The notes under the pieces are model-generated. The model was not told the origin of the DNA, ran no database searches, and saw only the letters and a program-made list of their open reading frames with translations. Positions 7,697 through 16,806 of a stretch of DNA of 25,819 nt are shown here, piece after piece. The stretch's first letter is position 1; each line of letters starts with the position of its first letter. Source of the DNA: a virus. The DNA is taken from IMG/VR virus record IMGVR_UViG_3300000242_000005, positions 1 through 25,819 of that record; one strand, given 5' to 3'. Both the position numbers and the translations under genes were made by a program.

Positions 7697-10600
7697 TTAA
7701 AATTCACAATCTCCGTCAACAGACAGGTTATTGCTCCCGGGGTCTACTGAGCCTGTTAAAGCACAGAATGTGTCTGAATCATATCCGCTTGAGCCTCCTA
7801 TACCTTCAGTCCTAAATACTCCGTTGCAATCTGTATAAGAGTACTGTTGTGCTGAGCTTGCGTATGTAGACACAGTATATTGTAAGCAATTAACAGTAGA
7901 ATCAAAATTACAATTTGAAACATCACCACAGGTTTGAGTTTCATTAGAGTATAAGGTTGCGTTTGCGGTAACACCAAAGTTAATAATACGACCACAGTAA
8001 ACAAATGTCCCTGCACCTGCTCCTACTCCTTGAACATACTGAACAACTGAGTTAATTCCTATTCCGTTTTGGTATGTATCTTCAATAGTAAATTGTGCTC
8101 CTGACTCACAGTCTTCAAGTAAAAATATAGAACCACTTGCAGGGCAATTACAACAAGCTCCATTAGTACTACCGCTGTCGTAACATAAATCTATTGGTGT
8201 ACTATCCCTATAATCCCAAATAAGATATAAATACTGACCTGTAGTTGGCATATTAAAACTAGCAGTATACGCAGTATTTCCTCCTGTAGGAATAGTTATT
8301 GGTGTCGGTACTGTGCTTGCTAAAAGTAATGACTTTATCTGCGTGGTTGTATTAGCGTATAATATATTAGTTCTTATGTATCTAAAGTTATCTGAGTTAA
8401 TATTAAAATCATACGTATCAGTACTTCTCTTATTTGAACCTATTGTTATTGTTGCATTATTTGATGGAATAATGCCACCGCCTTGAGGCCCTTCAATTGT
8501 TTCATACAAAGAAACTATAGGACTTGGCCCTGATAAAAAAGTAACGCTAGATGAATGTAATGGAGACTGAAATGTTGAGTCTGTCCATCGGTATTCGTTG
8601 TGTATTGTCTTACCTCCGTCAGCATCATTATTAATGCTTACTAAAACAATAGTAATGGTTTCTCCTACAGGACAATCTACAGTTAGACTTACATCTATAT
8701 TATTTGTTGGTATTATACTAATTAAAACCTCGTCTACTAATACCTCATCTTTTGTGAATGTTAATACCCCACTTGTACTAACACTACCTGTAGTAGTAAC
8801 AACCCCATTATAAAGAGCTATAACCTCAAACGTTCCTGTCACAGGAAGCTCTACGGTGTAGTTAACATCAACCGTTCCAACCAATTCTCCTACATTATAA
8901 CAGTACTGATATCCAACATCTTTAATTACAAACGACTCTGTTATGCCACAGTTCTTGCATAAGTCAACTGTAGGTTTTTTAATTCTATTAGACGACAATA
9001 CAAACTCGTTCATATATGGGTCAAACGCACCTAGTTTCTGCGTTGTAAAAGTTTCATTAAACAAGTCCCTAAACCAAGTACGCATACCACTTGATGATAT
9101 TACCTGTAGCTGCTCGTTCTGAGCACTTGAGCCTCTTAAGTTTACAACAACACCTCTCTTGGCATCCGTAAAATATTTATCTGCACCCCACTCAGTAAAA
9201 CTTTCAGCATTGTTTGATATCCCAAACTCCTCTATCCTTGCAATCTGAGTTCCTAAAACTTCAGGTACTGATGTTAAAGCATTTCCTCCTGCTGCATCAG
9301 ACAATAAATTCTTACCTGCTAGTACATAAGATATCTTATCTTCTTGTAGCGATAATACATCAGTCTCTCTTGCAAATAATTTTCTAATAGGGCCAAACGA
9401 TGTCTCTAATTTTTTAAAGTTAAGTAGTCCACTATTAAATTCATTTAGTTTATTTATGTTTGACTCAGGGTTAAAAACTCCACTATAAGTAATGTCGGAA
9501 AACCTTCTTTCCTCTCCATATACTTTAGAGTCTGTTGTTGTAGCTCTGTTTCCTAGCACAAGTTCTTTGCCAACTATAGAGTCTTGAATCTTAAAACTTT
9601 CCGCACCATTACCAAACGCATAACAATTAAAAAAATCTGTCCTAATAATAGCAGGTAAGTTTGTAGAAATTTTTTGGTTTTGAAAATTACCTTGGTGTTC
9701 ACCCAATGAATTGATAGGATAAGACTCAGAAGACTCGTACCATAAATCAGGTGACGCATCTTGAGGGTCTGACTCAAAAATAATTGTACTGTCAGCAAGA
9801 GTTATAGATATCTCTACTTGTAAATTAGTTCGTCTTTTTTTTGATTTGTAACCTTTACTTCCATCAACTCTTAAAACAGGTCTACTATTCAAAGTCTGAA
9901 AATAAATGTTAATCAAAGCATCCTTACACTCTATTAGTGTTCCGGGTATTGTTATATATTCAAACTCAAAGTCATTAGGTTCTTTATTTGTTGCTTGTTC
10001 TCTTAAAGAATCTGAAATGTTATCACTATTAAACCAATTTTGAAAAGTAGAGTAAGTATCATTTGAAGTAAAATTAGCATCAACCTCCCAACTCCTATTC
10101 TGAACTTGAGATAAACTTGATGAGTTACCAATCCTTAGATTATTAATTTTTATATTTATCTTTGAGCCTGCAGGTATAACTATATCTTCGTATGTTACAA
10201 CTCCCGCATTATCTACAACTTTTCTATCTACAGGGTAGTTAACAGTAGGGCATTCTCCTGCTCCTGAATCTGTTTTAGCAGATAATTCTCCGGGTGCTAT
10301 TACTGAGCCGGGCTTTAATTCTGTAGAAAAATTATTTGCTTGAAGTTTCATATAAACACCTGCGGGAACAGATAATTCGTTACCCTCACTATCTTGTGGT
10401 GGGGGGTCTAAAAAATCTTGTGTCTGTGCCTTTTTTTCTAATACTGTAGTCCAAGTACAATTATTTCTAGCACCCTGTGTATCTGTTTTTACAATTAACT
10501 CATCTCCTAATTCTATTTTTGTTGAGTTCTGACCTTCAATCAAAAAGTAATCCCCTCCCGAAGTTGGGTCTCTAAAAAAGAAATTAGAGTAAATAACATT

Positions 10601-12547
10601 ATAACCTTGTTTGTCAGGTTTAATAACAAACTTGTAACGTGTTGCCCAATAAGGTGCTATCTGAGAAGTTGGTATATTTACTTGTATATTATTTTGAGTT
10701 ACTGAGGCAGAGCAAGGTATTTGTACTGTGTTTTGTTCGCTAACCAATGCAGTAGTCATACGGTTAAACTCATCCATATATACTATGCCAATCTCATAAC
10801 CCCTGTTGCTATGTAAACTTTTTGGGTTTCCAACCTCTTGAAAAGAAACTAAAGCTAAGTCTATACCATAGTATTCATAAAATCTTTTAGTTATTGCATT
10901 CCCTGTTGGGTCGTCCACATATTCCATTGCAGGAATTTGAAAACTTAATACATTAGAGCCTATTGCAGAAATAATTCGTATAGGTTCATTTGCTGAGTTA
11001 ATACCACTACTGTACTTAAATGCAGAGCCACCTGAAACTGTTACTTCATTTGAAACTGAACAATTAAAAAAATCTGTAAAGGTGCTTCCATCACAAGAAG
11101 CAGCTACAGTCTGTATAGTAGACGCTTCACCTATTCTTTCTACAAAATCCGGGAAAATAGAAAGCTCATAAATATTATTAAAATCACTCGTTAGTGTATA
11201 ACTAAACTCTATATCTGTAGCCGCTAATGTATCAGTAGGGCTTGGAGAATCTCCACCCCAACTAGAATTAGAAAACCTTAGTGATATATTGATAACTGAA
11301 CCTATTTTAAGTTCTATTCCTTGAAAATTTATTTGAAGTATAGAATTGTTAACACTTGTATTAGGTGTTGAAAAATTATATACACCTGTACCTAAAGCAT
11401 AAGCAAGTTCACTTCTACCAATATCTTTAGAATCAAAGGTTGTAACATACTCCAACTTAGTAGTATTTCCATTTAAGTCTTTTAAATTATATCCCTCTAA
11501 ATAGTTTCCGTACATAAGCCTGTTTCCCATAAGAGTCTGAGAGTCAGCTAGTCTAGGTACGTTGTCAAAAAGCCTTAATATTTCTGAAGATGGGAGTACT
11601 GTAAATATTTTGCTGTTATCAAAAATAAATTTTTCATCGGTATTGTCAGATATTCCTTTCTCTTTCTTGTTTATTTTTTCTATAATTTTAATTACAGAAG
11701 AGTTCATATCCTTAAATAAAAGGTCAATAGATTTTACAAGTGGCCCTCCTGTATTATAAGTTACATTAACTGCGTTCCTAGTGTTCAACATACCTTCGTT
11801 TAATGCAGTTGAGGTGTCGTAATTAAATACCCCCGGTATAAATGAAGGTTCACTAAACTGAGATGTTGCAGAGTATTCTCCATCCTCATACCTATACCTA
11901 TATGCAAAACAAATAAACCTGTCCTCTAAAAAATTACTTGTAGTACTACTTACAACAGGCTCAATAGTAGGAGATGTTGTGGGAGGTTTTTTAATAACAA
12001 GCAATGACTCTAAAGAAAAAGTATCAACACCTGATTCAGGATTGGTATAATTTTTTGTTACATTTATTTGTTTTGGGTCTGTATAGTTGTCTGTAAAATA
12101 TAATAATTCTTCTATTTTATTTACCCCTGTTATAAGGTATTTTGAATTAAAATTTAATGTCGTGTTTCCATCACCCAACCCATTATTTACAGAAATAATG
12201 TGATACACAGTACTATTTGTTTTAGTGTCAAAAGAAACTATTAAATCAATTTTACCTGTAGATGAAGAAGTAAAGTTACTGTCGTGTATAAACCAATACA
12301 AGGTTTCATTTGCACCATCCTCATAAGCACCAATACATCTAGCTGATGAGCTTAAAGGATTTCCTTCAAAAGAAATACTTGTTAAAAGCTCATTACCTTT
12401 TGTGTTTTCTATAACACCAACCTCTGAACCTTCAGTAGAACCCATACGAACATTCAACGCATCAACATATTGTCCGTTAGGAATAATTCGCTCATCTAGC
12501 GACTTGTTCATTATACCCTTAATAAAATTTCTAGATGTGTTTGCCAT
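7697..12547 (-). CDS. Tail nozzle / muzzle protein (T7 gp12 / P22 gp10 type), giant form
   Basis: At 1616 residues this is the largest complete gene. It starts at ATG 12547, one base after the adaptor gene's stop. The N-terminus has FIKGIMNKSLDERIIPNGQY, then NVRMGSTEGSEVG and IENTKGNELL, a signature I know from crAss-like and related Bacteroidota phage stabilisation (muzzle) proteins. Around residue 1175, AFDPYMNEFVLSSN matches the YDPYxxEYVLS strand of the nozzle beta-propeller. The body is beta-rich with no transmembrane segment. After about residue 1230 the sequence changes to short Thr/Ser-rich beta modules. The last 165 residues hold twelve Cys, including ACCNC. T7 gp12 is 794 residues and P22 gp10 472, so the extra length suggests added domains, possibly receptor-binding. 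The nozzle assignment is strong. The role of the C-terminus is inferred. Confidence 0.85.
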   Translation of the reverse strand: MANTSRNFIKGIMNKSLDERIIPNGQYVDALNVRMGSTEGSEVGVIENTKGNELLTSISFEGNPLSSSARCIGAYEDGANETLYWFIHDSNFTSSSTGKIDLIVSFDTKTNSTVYHIISVNNGLGDGNTTLNFNSKYLITGVNKIEELLYFTDNYTDPKQINVTKNYTNPESGVDTFSLESLLVIKKPPTTSPTIEPVVSSTTSNFLEDRFICFAYRYRYEDGEYSATSQFSEPSFIPGVFNYDTSTALNEGMLNTRNAVNVTYNTGGPLVKSIDLLFKDMNSSVIKIIEKINKKEKGISDNTDEKFIFDNSKIFTVLPSSEILRLFDNVPRLADSQTLMGNRLMYGNYLEGYNLKDLNGNTTKLEYVTTFDSKDIGRSELAYALGTGVYNFSTPNTSVNNSILQINFQGIELKIGSVINISLRFSNSSWGGDSPSPTDTLAATDIEFSYTLTSDFNNIYELSIFPDFVERIGEASTIQTVAASCDGSTFTDFFNCSVSNEVTVSGGSAFKYSSGINSANEPIRIISAIGSNVLSFQIPAMEYVDDPTGNAITKRFYEYYGIDLALVSFQEVGNPKSLHSNRGYEIGIVYMDEFNRMTTALVSEQNTVQIPCSASVTQNNIQVNIPTSQIAPYWATRYKFVIKPDKQGYNVIYSNFFFRDPTSGGDYFLIEGQNSTKIELGDELIVKTDTQGARNNCTWTTVLEKKAQTQDFLDPPPQDSEGNELSVPAGVYMKLQANNFSTELKPGSVIAPGELSAKTDSGAGECPTVNYPVDRKVVDNAGVVTYEDIVIPAGSKINIKINNLRIGNSSSLSQVQNRSWEVDANFTSNDTYSTFQNWFNSDNISDSLREQATNKEPNDFEFEYITIPGTLIECKDALINIYFQTLNSRPVLRVDGSKGYKSKKRRTNLQVEISITLADSTIIFESDPQDASPDLWYESSESYPINSLGEHQGNFQNQKISTNLPAIIRTDFFNCYAFGNGAESFKIQDSIVGKELVLGNRATTTDSKVYGEERRFSDITYSGVFNPESNINKLNEFNSGLLNFKKLETSFGPIRKLFARETDVLSLQEDKISYVLAGKNLLSDAAGGNALTSVPEVLGTQIARIEEFGISNNAESFTEWGADKYFTDAKRGVVVNLRGSSAQNEQLQVISSSGMRTWFRDLFNETFTTQKLGAFDPYMNEFVLSSNRIKKPTVDLCKNCGITESFVIKDVGYQYCYNVGELVGTVDVNYTVELPVTGTFEVIALYNGVVTTTGSVSTSGVLTFTKDEVLVDEVLISIIPTNNIDVSLTVDCPVGETITIVLVSINNDADGGKTIHNEYRWTDSTFQSPLHSSSVTFLSGPSPIVSLYETIEGPQGGGIIPSNNATITIGSNKRSTDTYDFNINSDNFRYIRTNILYANTTTQIKSLLLASTVPTPITIPTGGNTAYTASFNMPTTGQYLYLIWDYRDSTPIDLCYDSGSTNGACCNCPASGSIFLLEDCESGAQFTIEDTYQNGIGINSVVQYVQGVGAGAGTFVYCGRIINFGVTANATLYSNETQTCGDVSNCNFDSTVNCLQYTVSTYASSAQQYSYTDCNGVFRTEGIGGSSGYDSDTFCALTGSVDPGSNNLSVDGDCEF

Positions 12548-12548
12548 A

Positions 12549-13475
12549 TTACTTAATCCACTTATCCTGACCTCTCAGGTTCATTAATAATCTACCCGGA
12601 TGTATATCACTAATTCTTATTTTTGCGTTCCTTAGAAGTGCTCCCTTGCGTTTTCTAGCTCTTGTTATAATATACTCCTGAACATTAAGCTTAGAGTTTA
12701 GTATTGAGAACTCAATAAATGCGTAAACATATTCCTCAAATAGCTTGTTAACATTAACCCTAGAGTCATCCCCACCTTCCATTCCATCTGAAACGTACTC
12801 AAGGACAGCTACTTGATTAGCCATACTTGAACTAAAGTTTATTACACCTGCCGCTTTATCAATATTAAATGTTGGGTTTGCATTTGCAGTTTCTGTATTT
12901 AATCCAAAATCTGCTCCGATACCAAACTCAAAATACCAATTCCCATCACAGTTATATCCCGGAAGTCCATTGAATTGTCCATTGTTTTGGTCTAGGTATA
13001 TACTCTGACCCATACCTACAATTCTATCGTAATCAAGATTAGAAAACTCAGGTCTTAGTATATTACCTTCTATGTCAAATAAAATCTTTCCTGTATTATC
13101 TTGAAGATATGCAGCAGAAGACTGTGTTTGAATGTTTTGACTTAAAGGAAATAATACTCCGTTTCTATACTGAGATATCCTAACCCAATTAACATAATCC
13201 TGAGGAAGTACAAACCTAAGTTGATTGTCTACGTTTAGTTCTAATATTTTTATTTCTTTAAAGGCATCATAGTTTAACTCTTGAATTGCACGTTTTGCGT
13301 GAAACAATACTCTATATCTCTCTTCGTTATTAACTAGGTTATGATTCCCTGAGTACATCAACATAAAATTGTTAACTATATCGTATAAAGATATATACTG
13401 ATACGAACCCCAATTGTTATCTATTGGTGCTACTCCTCCATTTTCGTAATACTGATACTCTGATATATATGCCAT
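12549..13475 (-). CDS. Tail adaptor / ring protein (T7 gp11 / P22 gp4-type)
   Basis: This 308-residue protein starts at ATG 13475, which shares one base with the previous stop (TAATG), so translation is probably coupled. Residues 28-100 carry the signature of the adaptor family in Bacteroidota phages: a helix SLYDIVNNFMLMYSG, then RYRVLFHAKRAIQELNYD, then LELNVDNQLRFVLPQDYVNW. Such proteins form a twelve-fold ring under the portal. The last 40 residues are basic (ITRARKRKGALLRNAKIR, ending in LRGQDKWIK) and could contact DNA or the next ring. It lies directly before the nozzle gene, as in T7 (11 then 12). The family call is firm. Which ring of the collar it forms cannot be decided here. Confidence 0.85.
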   Translation of the reverse strand: MAYISEYQYYENGGVAPIDNNWGSYQYISLYDIVNNFMLMYSGNHNLVNNEERYRVLFHAKRAIQELNYDAFKEIKILELNVDNQLRFVLPQDYVNWVRISQYRNGVLFPLSQNIQTQSSAAYLQDNTGKILFDIEGNILRPEFSNLDYDRIVGMGQSIYLDQNNGQFNGLPGYNCDGNWYFEFGIGADFGLNTETANANPTFNIDKAAGVINFSSSMANQVAVLEYVSDGMEGGDDSRVNVNKLFEEYVYAFIEFSILNSKLNVQEYIITRARKRKGALLRNAKIRISDIHPGRLLMNLRGQDKWIK

Positions 13476-14434
13476 TATGATTCTTCTTGATTATCTTGTT
13501 GTTCTTCTGATTGTCCAAACGTATATACATCTCCCTCTCTAATAGAGATTCCTGCGTACTGAAGTATCTTTAAAACTAAATTAACCTCATCGTCTAATGG
13601 TATCTCAAAGTCTTGATAGTCAGCAGCTGATGCATTAAATGCCGGCTCACCATTTAGTAAGTCTATGTAAGTCCATTTTGGAGTTTTAGGATATCTTATA
13701 TACTGCGATTTAATCTGCCCAACTGCTTTTATAGTATTAGGATATACTGTTAAGTTTACATCTTCTGTTGTATATGCAGGGAATGTTGTTGTTGGTGCGG
13801 TATATATAGAGTTAGAAAGCATAGTAATCTTACTATGAGAAACCTGTTCTGCTTCTTCTAGCTTGCTCCCTTTTTTAAAGATAGAATACTTCAACCCGGT
13901 TGCATTAAAAGTACCTGCTCCACCTGTCGTTGAAATCGTTGTTGCGTTATCTACCAAGGTGACTACAACATACTTAATACCATTGTTATCTACCGCTACT
14001 ATATCACCTACGTTTATGTCTACCGTAAAATTGGCTTGACTGTCAATTAATTTATCAGCACCTCCACTAGTTGCTGTTGTAGTTCCCTCATCTAAAAGAC
14101 CTTGGTATACTAAAACTTTATTTATTAAATAGTAATCACTCCCTGTTGTAGTTATGGAGGGTGCAAAATATATACTTTCAAAGTTTTGATTTAATCCTTC
14201 TGTAACTGAAAACAAATCAATAGCCTCCTCTATACTTTTTGTAATATCAGCGTATCCATCTCCTGACTGACGAGCATTTTCTTTGTTTATTTGATAGTTG
14301 TATTCGTAAAAGTAATTCTCGAATATATCTAACTGAGCCTGTTTTGCAAACAAATTGAAATCTGACGGAGATAAATATCCGTAATTATTTTTATTTAACA
14401 CAGACAATACTGTGTTTCTTACTGCGTTTATCAT
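13475..14434 (-). CDS. Neck / collar protein with an inserted small beta domain
   Basis: I start this gene at ATG 14434, giving 319 residues. A GTG at 14476 extends the frame by 14 codons, but it lies inside the terminator hairpin and those codons read through the T-run, so they are unlikely to be translated. The first 70 residues are helical (NTVLSVLNKNNYGYLSPSDF, then FAKQAQLDIFENYFYEYN), a pattern I recall from crAss-like and related phages beside the adaptor gene. Residues about 118-188 form a Gly/Thr-rich beta module with NVGDIVAVDNNGIKYVVVTL, probably an insertion. The tail is acidic (SEEQQDNQEES). It is the first gene after the terminator and overlaps the 308-aa adaptor by one base. 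A connector or ring role is inferred from neighbours. Confidence 0.8.
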   Translation of the reverse strand: MINAVRNTVLSVLNKNNYGYLSPSDFNLFAKQAQLDIFENYFYEYNYQINKENARQSGDGYADITKSIEEAIDLFSVTEGLNQNFESIYFAPSITTTGSDYYLINKVLVYQGLLDEGTTTATSGGADKLIDSQANFTVDINVGDIVAVDNNGIKYVVVTLVDNATTISTTGGAGTFNATGLKYSIFKKGSKLEEAEQVSHSKITMLSNSIYTAPTTTFPAYTTEDVNLTVYPNTIKAVGQIKSQYIRYPKTPKWTYIDLLNGEPAFNASAADYQDFEIPLDDEVNLVLKILQYAGISIREGDVYTFGQSEEQQDNQEES

Positions 14435-14448
14435 CGTAAACTTTTTTA

Positions 14449-14456
14449 CAAAGATA
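14449..14456 (-). promoter_or_regulatory. Candidate Bacteroidota promoter -7 box TATCTTTG for the tail operon
   Basis: TATCTTTG on the minus strand is an exact match to TAnnTTTG. It comes directly after the T-run of the terminator and 14 bases before the ATG at 14434, so it could restart transcription of the tail genes with a very short leader. The 13 bases TATCTTTGTAAAA also occur at the candidate promoter near 25370. No TTG is present at the -33 spacing, which weakens the call. Confidence 0.45.
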
Positions 14457-14460
14457 AGGA

Positions 14461-14489
14461 AAAAAAAAGAGGTCACATTTTGTGACCTC
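14461..14489 (-). terminator. Intrinsic terminator after the 250-aa gene
   Basis: On the minus strand a perfect 9-bp stem, GAGGTCACA paired with TGTGACCTC, closes a 3-base AAA loop and is followed by eight T. It lies 25 bases after the stop of the 250-aa gene. This is a textbook rho-independent terminator on this strand. The other strand lacks a T-run. Confidence 0.9.
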
Positions 14490-14514
14490 CTATTCTATCT
14501 TATAATATTTATTA

Positions 14515-15267
14515 CTAAGACTCTAAAATACTTTCAAGTAATTTTAATGAATCTAATCCTTCGTCACTTGCTAAATAAGAAGCAACAATAAACATTGCAT
14601 CCTCTCCATAAGGAACTACTAACATTCTAGTTTTATTACTTGAAGTATTGAACCACACCTCTTTTCTATTTTTTCTAAAAGTAAGTAATTTTTTGTCAAA
14701 GAATAATGCAACATTACCTTGTAGTTTTAACATAGGGTCTCCAAGAATATTTATAAACTCTTGGGGTTCTCTCTTTGCAAAAATTAAAATATCACGTTTT
14801 AGTTCTGAAGTTGAAACTTTAGAGGAGTCTATTCCAAATAACACTCGGCTAACGTTCTCTATCATTTCTGTAGAAAGTTGTCTTGCTTCAATTAAAGCAT
14901 CGACCTCTAGGTTTAGTATCTCAACAATAGCTGCCGCATCTTTAGCTTCATTTACTTCAATAAATTTTTTACCGTTTAATGGATGGTAGTGTAAAAACTC
15001 TTGTAATACCTGATTGTTTTTTGGTACGTTTAAAAACCCATCTTCAAAAATAACAGGCTCTAATATAGCATTTCCATCCTGCTCATCCTCAAAAGGAGAA
15101 GCCTGATTACGTGCATACCTAAGAGCACGGTTTGTACCTGTCACATCATCAAAGTGTAATAATGGAAACCTTCTTGAGTTTCTAGTTGGCAGCATAAAAG
15201 AAAGAGGAACTGCATCTCTTGTTAATTTATAAGTTTTGTCTACGAATTGTTTTTTGCTTTTTTTCAT
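14515..15267 (-). CDS. Conserved phage head-region protein of unknown function (250 aa)
   Basis: The product is 250 residues from ATG 15267, with a basic start (MKKSKKQF). The best-marked part is residues 12-80: LTRDAVPLSFMLPTRNSRR, then FPLLHFDDVTGTNRALRYAR, then SPFEDEQDGNAILEPVIFED. I recall this conserved start from proteins beside the capsid gene in environmental phages, without a known function. The middle is an acidic helical region. The C-terminal third (VWFNTSSNKTRMLVVPYGED) looks beta-stranded. It lies between the major capsid gene and the neck genes, with an intrinsic terminator on each side and no visible promoter of its own, so its level may depend on read-through. Head decoration, head completion or assembly chaperone are all possible. 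Confidence 0.8.
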   Translation of the reverse strand: MKKSKKQFVDKTYKLTRDAVPLSFMLPTRNSRRFPLLHFDDVTGTNRALRYARNQASPFEDEQDGNAILEPVIFEDGFLNVPKNNQVLQEFLHYHPLNGKKFIEVNEAKDAAAIVEILNLEVDALIEARQLSTEMIENVSRVLFGIDSSKVSTSELKRDILIFAKREPQEFINILGDPMLKLQGNVALFFDKKLLTFRKNRKEVWFNTSSNKTRMLVVPYGEDAMFIVASYLASDEGLDSLKLLESILES

Positions 15268-15291
15268 TTGATATAATTTAAAGTTTATAAT

Positions 15292-15323
15292 AAAAAGGAT
15301 GGTGTCCTTGAAGACACCATCCT
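15292..15323 (-). terminator. Intrinsic terminator after the major capsid gene
   Basis: On the minus strand an 11-bp perfect stem, AGGATGGTGTC paired with GACACCATCCT, closes a 6-base loop (TTCAAG) and is followed by TTTTTATT. It begins 14 bases after the capsid stop codon. Placement straight after the most highly needed gene is common in phages and would limit expression of the genes beyond. Confidence 0.9.
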
Positions 15324-15336
15324 ATATTTAATCTAC

Positions 15337-16788
15337 TTAATCTTGGAAGATAAAGAAGTTATTTGCACCTAAAGTACATACTGCTCTTTCAGACAAGAAG
15401 TTTACCTCCATTGCATCAAGGTCAGAGTTTTGTGCTCCACCTGCTGAACCTGTAATCCAAGTCTTGTAACGTCTGTCTTCAGTTTCTGAAGCTCTGTAAC
15501 GAACGTGTAAGAAAGGACGCTTTGCATTCTTTCCTAAGATTTGGTCATAAACAGAAGTAGAACCTGCAGGAACTAATAATCCGCTTACTTTACCTGAACC
15601 TGCACCTGTTGCAAGACCACCACGCATTGTTGGGTCATTCAAGTATTTCCAATCAGACTTGTAGAAATCGTAACCTCTACGGAATCCTGAGAATCCTAAG
15701 TTCAATGCCATTTCAGTATCGTTGTCAAACAAACCGAAAGACGCTGAGTTAGAAGAACCACCTGAAACATAACCGTTAAGTTGAGCTAACATATCATCAA
15801 TGTCAAAAGAGAAATCTCTGTCAACGAATAATACGTTCTCTTCAATAGCACCCTGCTTATCTAAACGACTAACAATAGTATCAAACTCTGCTAATGTAGT
15901 TGGGTTTCCTCCACCCCATACGTTACCTCTGTTGGCAACAACGTGGAATATACCTTCTGAACCTTTGTTACCTACATCACCTGTAGCTGCAATTGCACCT
16001 GAACCTACTTCAGCAGGAACAGCTTCAATCATTGCAGTCTCTAAGTAATCATCAAAACGTAAACGAGTTTCGTGCTCAGACTTCAAATACCATAAGTATC
16101 CTGAAGCTCCATTCTCAGTAGTAACCTCAATCCATCCAATTTGAGCCATATCAGAACCTGATACAGAGTACTTATCTTTTATGATAATTGGAGAGTTTTC
16201 AAAGATTACGTCTTCAGCCTCTAAAGACCCTTGCATTCCGTTTGTTCCTTTCTTGAACTCTGAACCATAAATAAATACAGTACAAACCTCTGCAGCTCCA
16301 AACGCTTGTCCTCCTGCTTCGTAATAAGCTACATCAAAAGTATCTGCCGCTGTATTAACTGCAGTTACAATTGCTTTGTTAGAACCGCCACCTGCGTTTC
16401 CAATAACCATTACAGTCTGTCCAACACGTACCGCAATTTGCGATGCCTGTCCTGCTGCTTGGTTTGCCGGTACTAAAGTGTCATTTACTCCAATAGTAGC
16501 AGTATCATCTGCTGCTGCTCCTGTAGATAAACAGTTTACATACTTCGTGTGTAATCTTCCTTGTTCTGCCCATTTAATAAGGTCAGAGTTAGAAGGCATC
16601 TCAGCACCTACCATACGTAGGAAAGATGAGATTGTTCTGTTACCATAACGTTCAAATTCTTTTTCATAAGTATCAGGAAGATACTGATTTAAGAAATCAA
16701 AGTTGGTAATATAATTTGTGGATAACGGTACTTGCGATGCACTTGGCTGCAAATCGAATCCGGGCGTTGCATTTACTTGTCCTGCCAT
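15337..16788 (-). CDS. Major capsid protein (HK97 fold)
   Basis: This 483-residue protein starts at ATG 16788 after a leader of only A, T and one G. It follows terminase, portal and scaffold, the standard place for the capsid gene. Residues 28-80 carry NFDFLNQYLPDTYEKEFERY, then GNRTISSFLRMVGAEMP, then IKWAEQGRL, which I recognise from capsid proteins of crAss-like and related Bacteroidota phages. Residues about 90-178 are Ala/Gly-rich with a RVGQTVMVIG strand and look like an inserted beta domain. The C-terminal part (PFLHVRYRASETEDRRYKTW) fits the A/P-domain region. The length is close to that of crAss-like capsid proteins, about 500 residues. A strong terminator follows. I do not see a cleavable N-terminal delta domain. 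Confidence 0.9.
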   Translation of the reverse strand: MAGQVNATPGFDLQPSASQVPLSTNYITNFDFLNQYLPDTYEKEFERYGNRTISSFLRMVGAEMPSNSDLIKWAEQGRLHTKYVNCLSTGAAADDTATIGVNDTLVPANQAAGQASQIAVRVGQTVMVIGNAGGGSNKAIVTAVNTAADTFDVAYYEAGGQAFGAAEVCTVFIYGSEFKKGTNGMQGSLEAEDVIFENSPIIIKDKYSVSGSDMAQIGWIEVTTENGASGYLWYLKSEHETRLRFDDYLETAMIEAVPAEVGSGAIAATGDVGNKGSEGIFHVVANRGNVWGGGNPTTLAEFDTIVSRLDKQGAIEENVLFVDRDFSFDIDDMLAQLNGYVSGGSSNSASFGLFDNDTEMALNLGFSGFRRGYDFYKSDWKYLNDPTMRGGLATGAGSGKVSGLLVPAGSTSVYDQILGKNAKRPFLHVRYRASETEDRRYKTWITGSAGGAQNSDLDAMEVNFLSERAVCTLGANNFFIFQD

Positions 16789-16806
16789 TTTTTCTAATTT
16801 TTAATA

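Noticed and set aside
14435-14476. GTG start extending the neck protein to 333 residues
   Set aside because: It lies inside the terminator stem, the extra codons (FFFLIF) are just the T-run and promoter-like box, and a good ATG follows at 14434.
14648-16648. Plus-strand frames at 14648-14989, 15800-16048 and 16376-16648
   Set aside because: They mirror the 250-aa and capsid genes and show only low-complexity shadow sequence.
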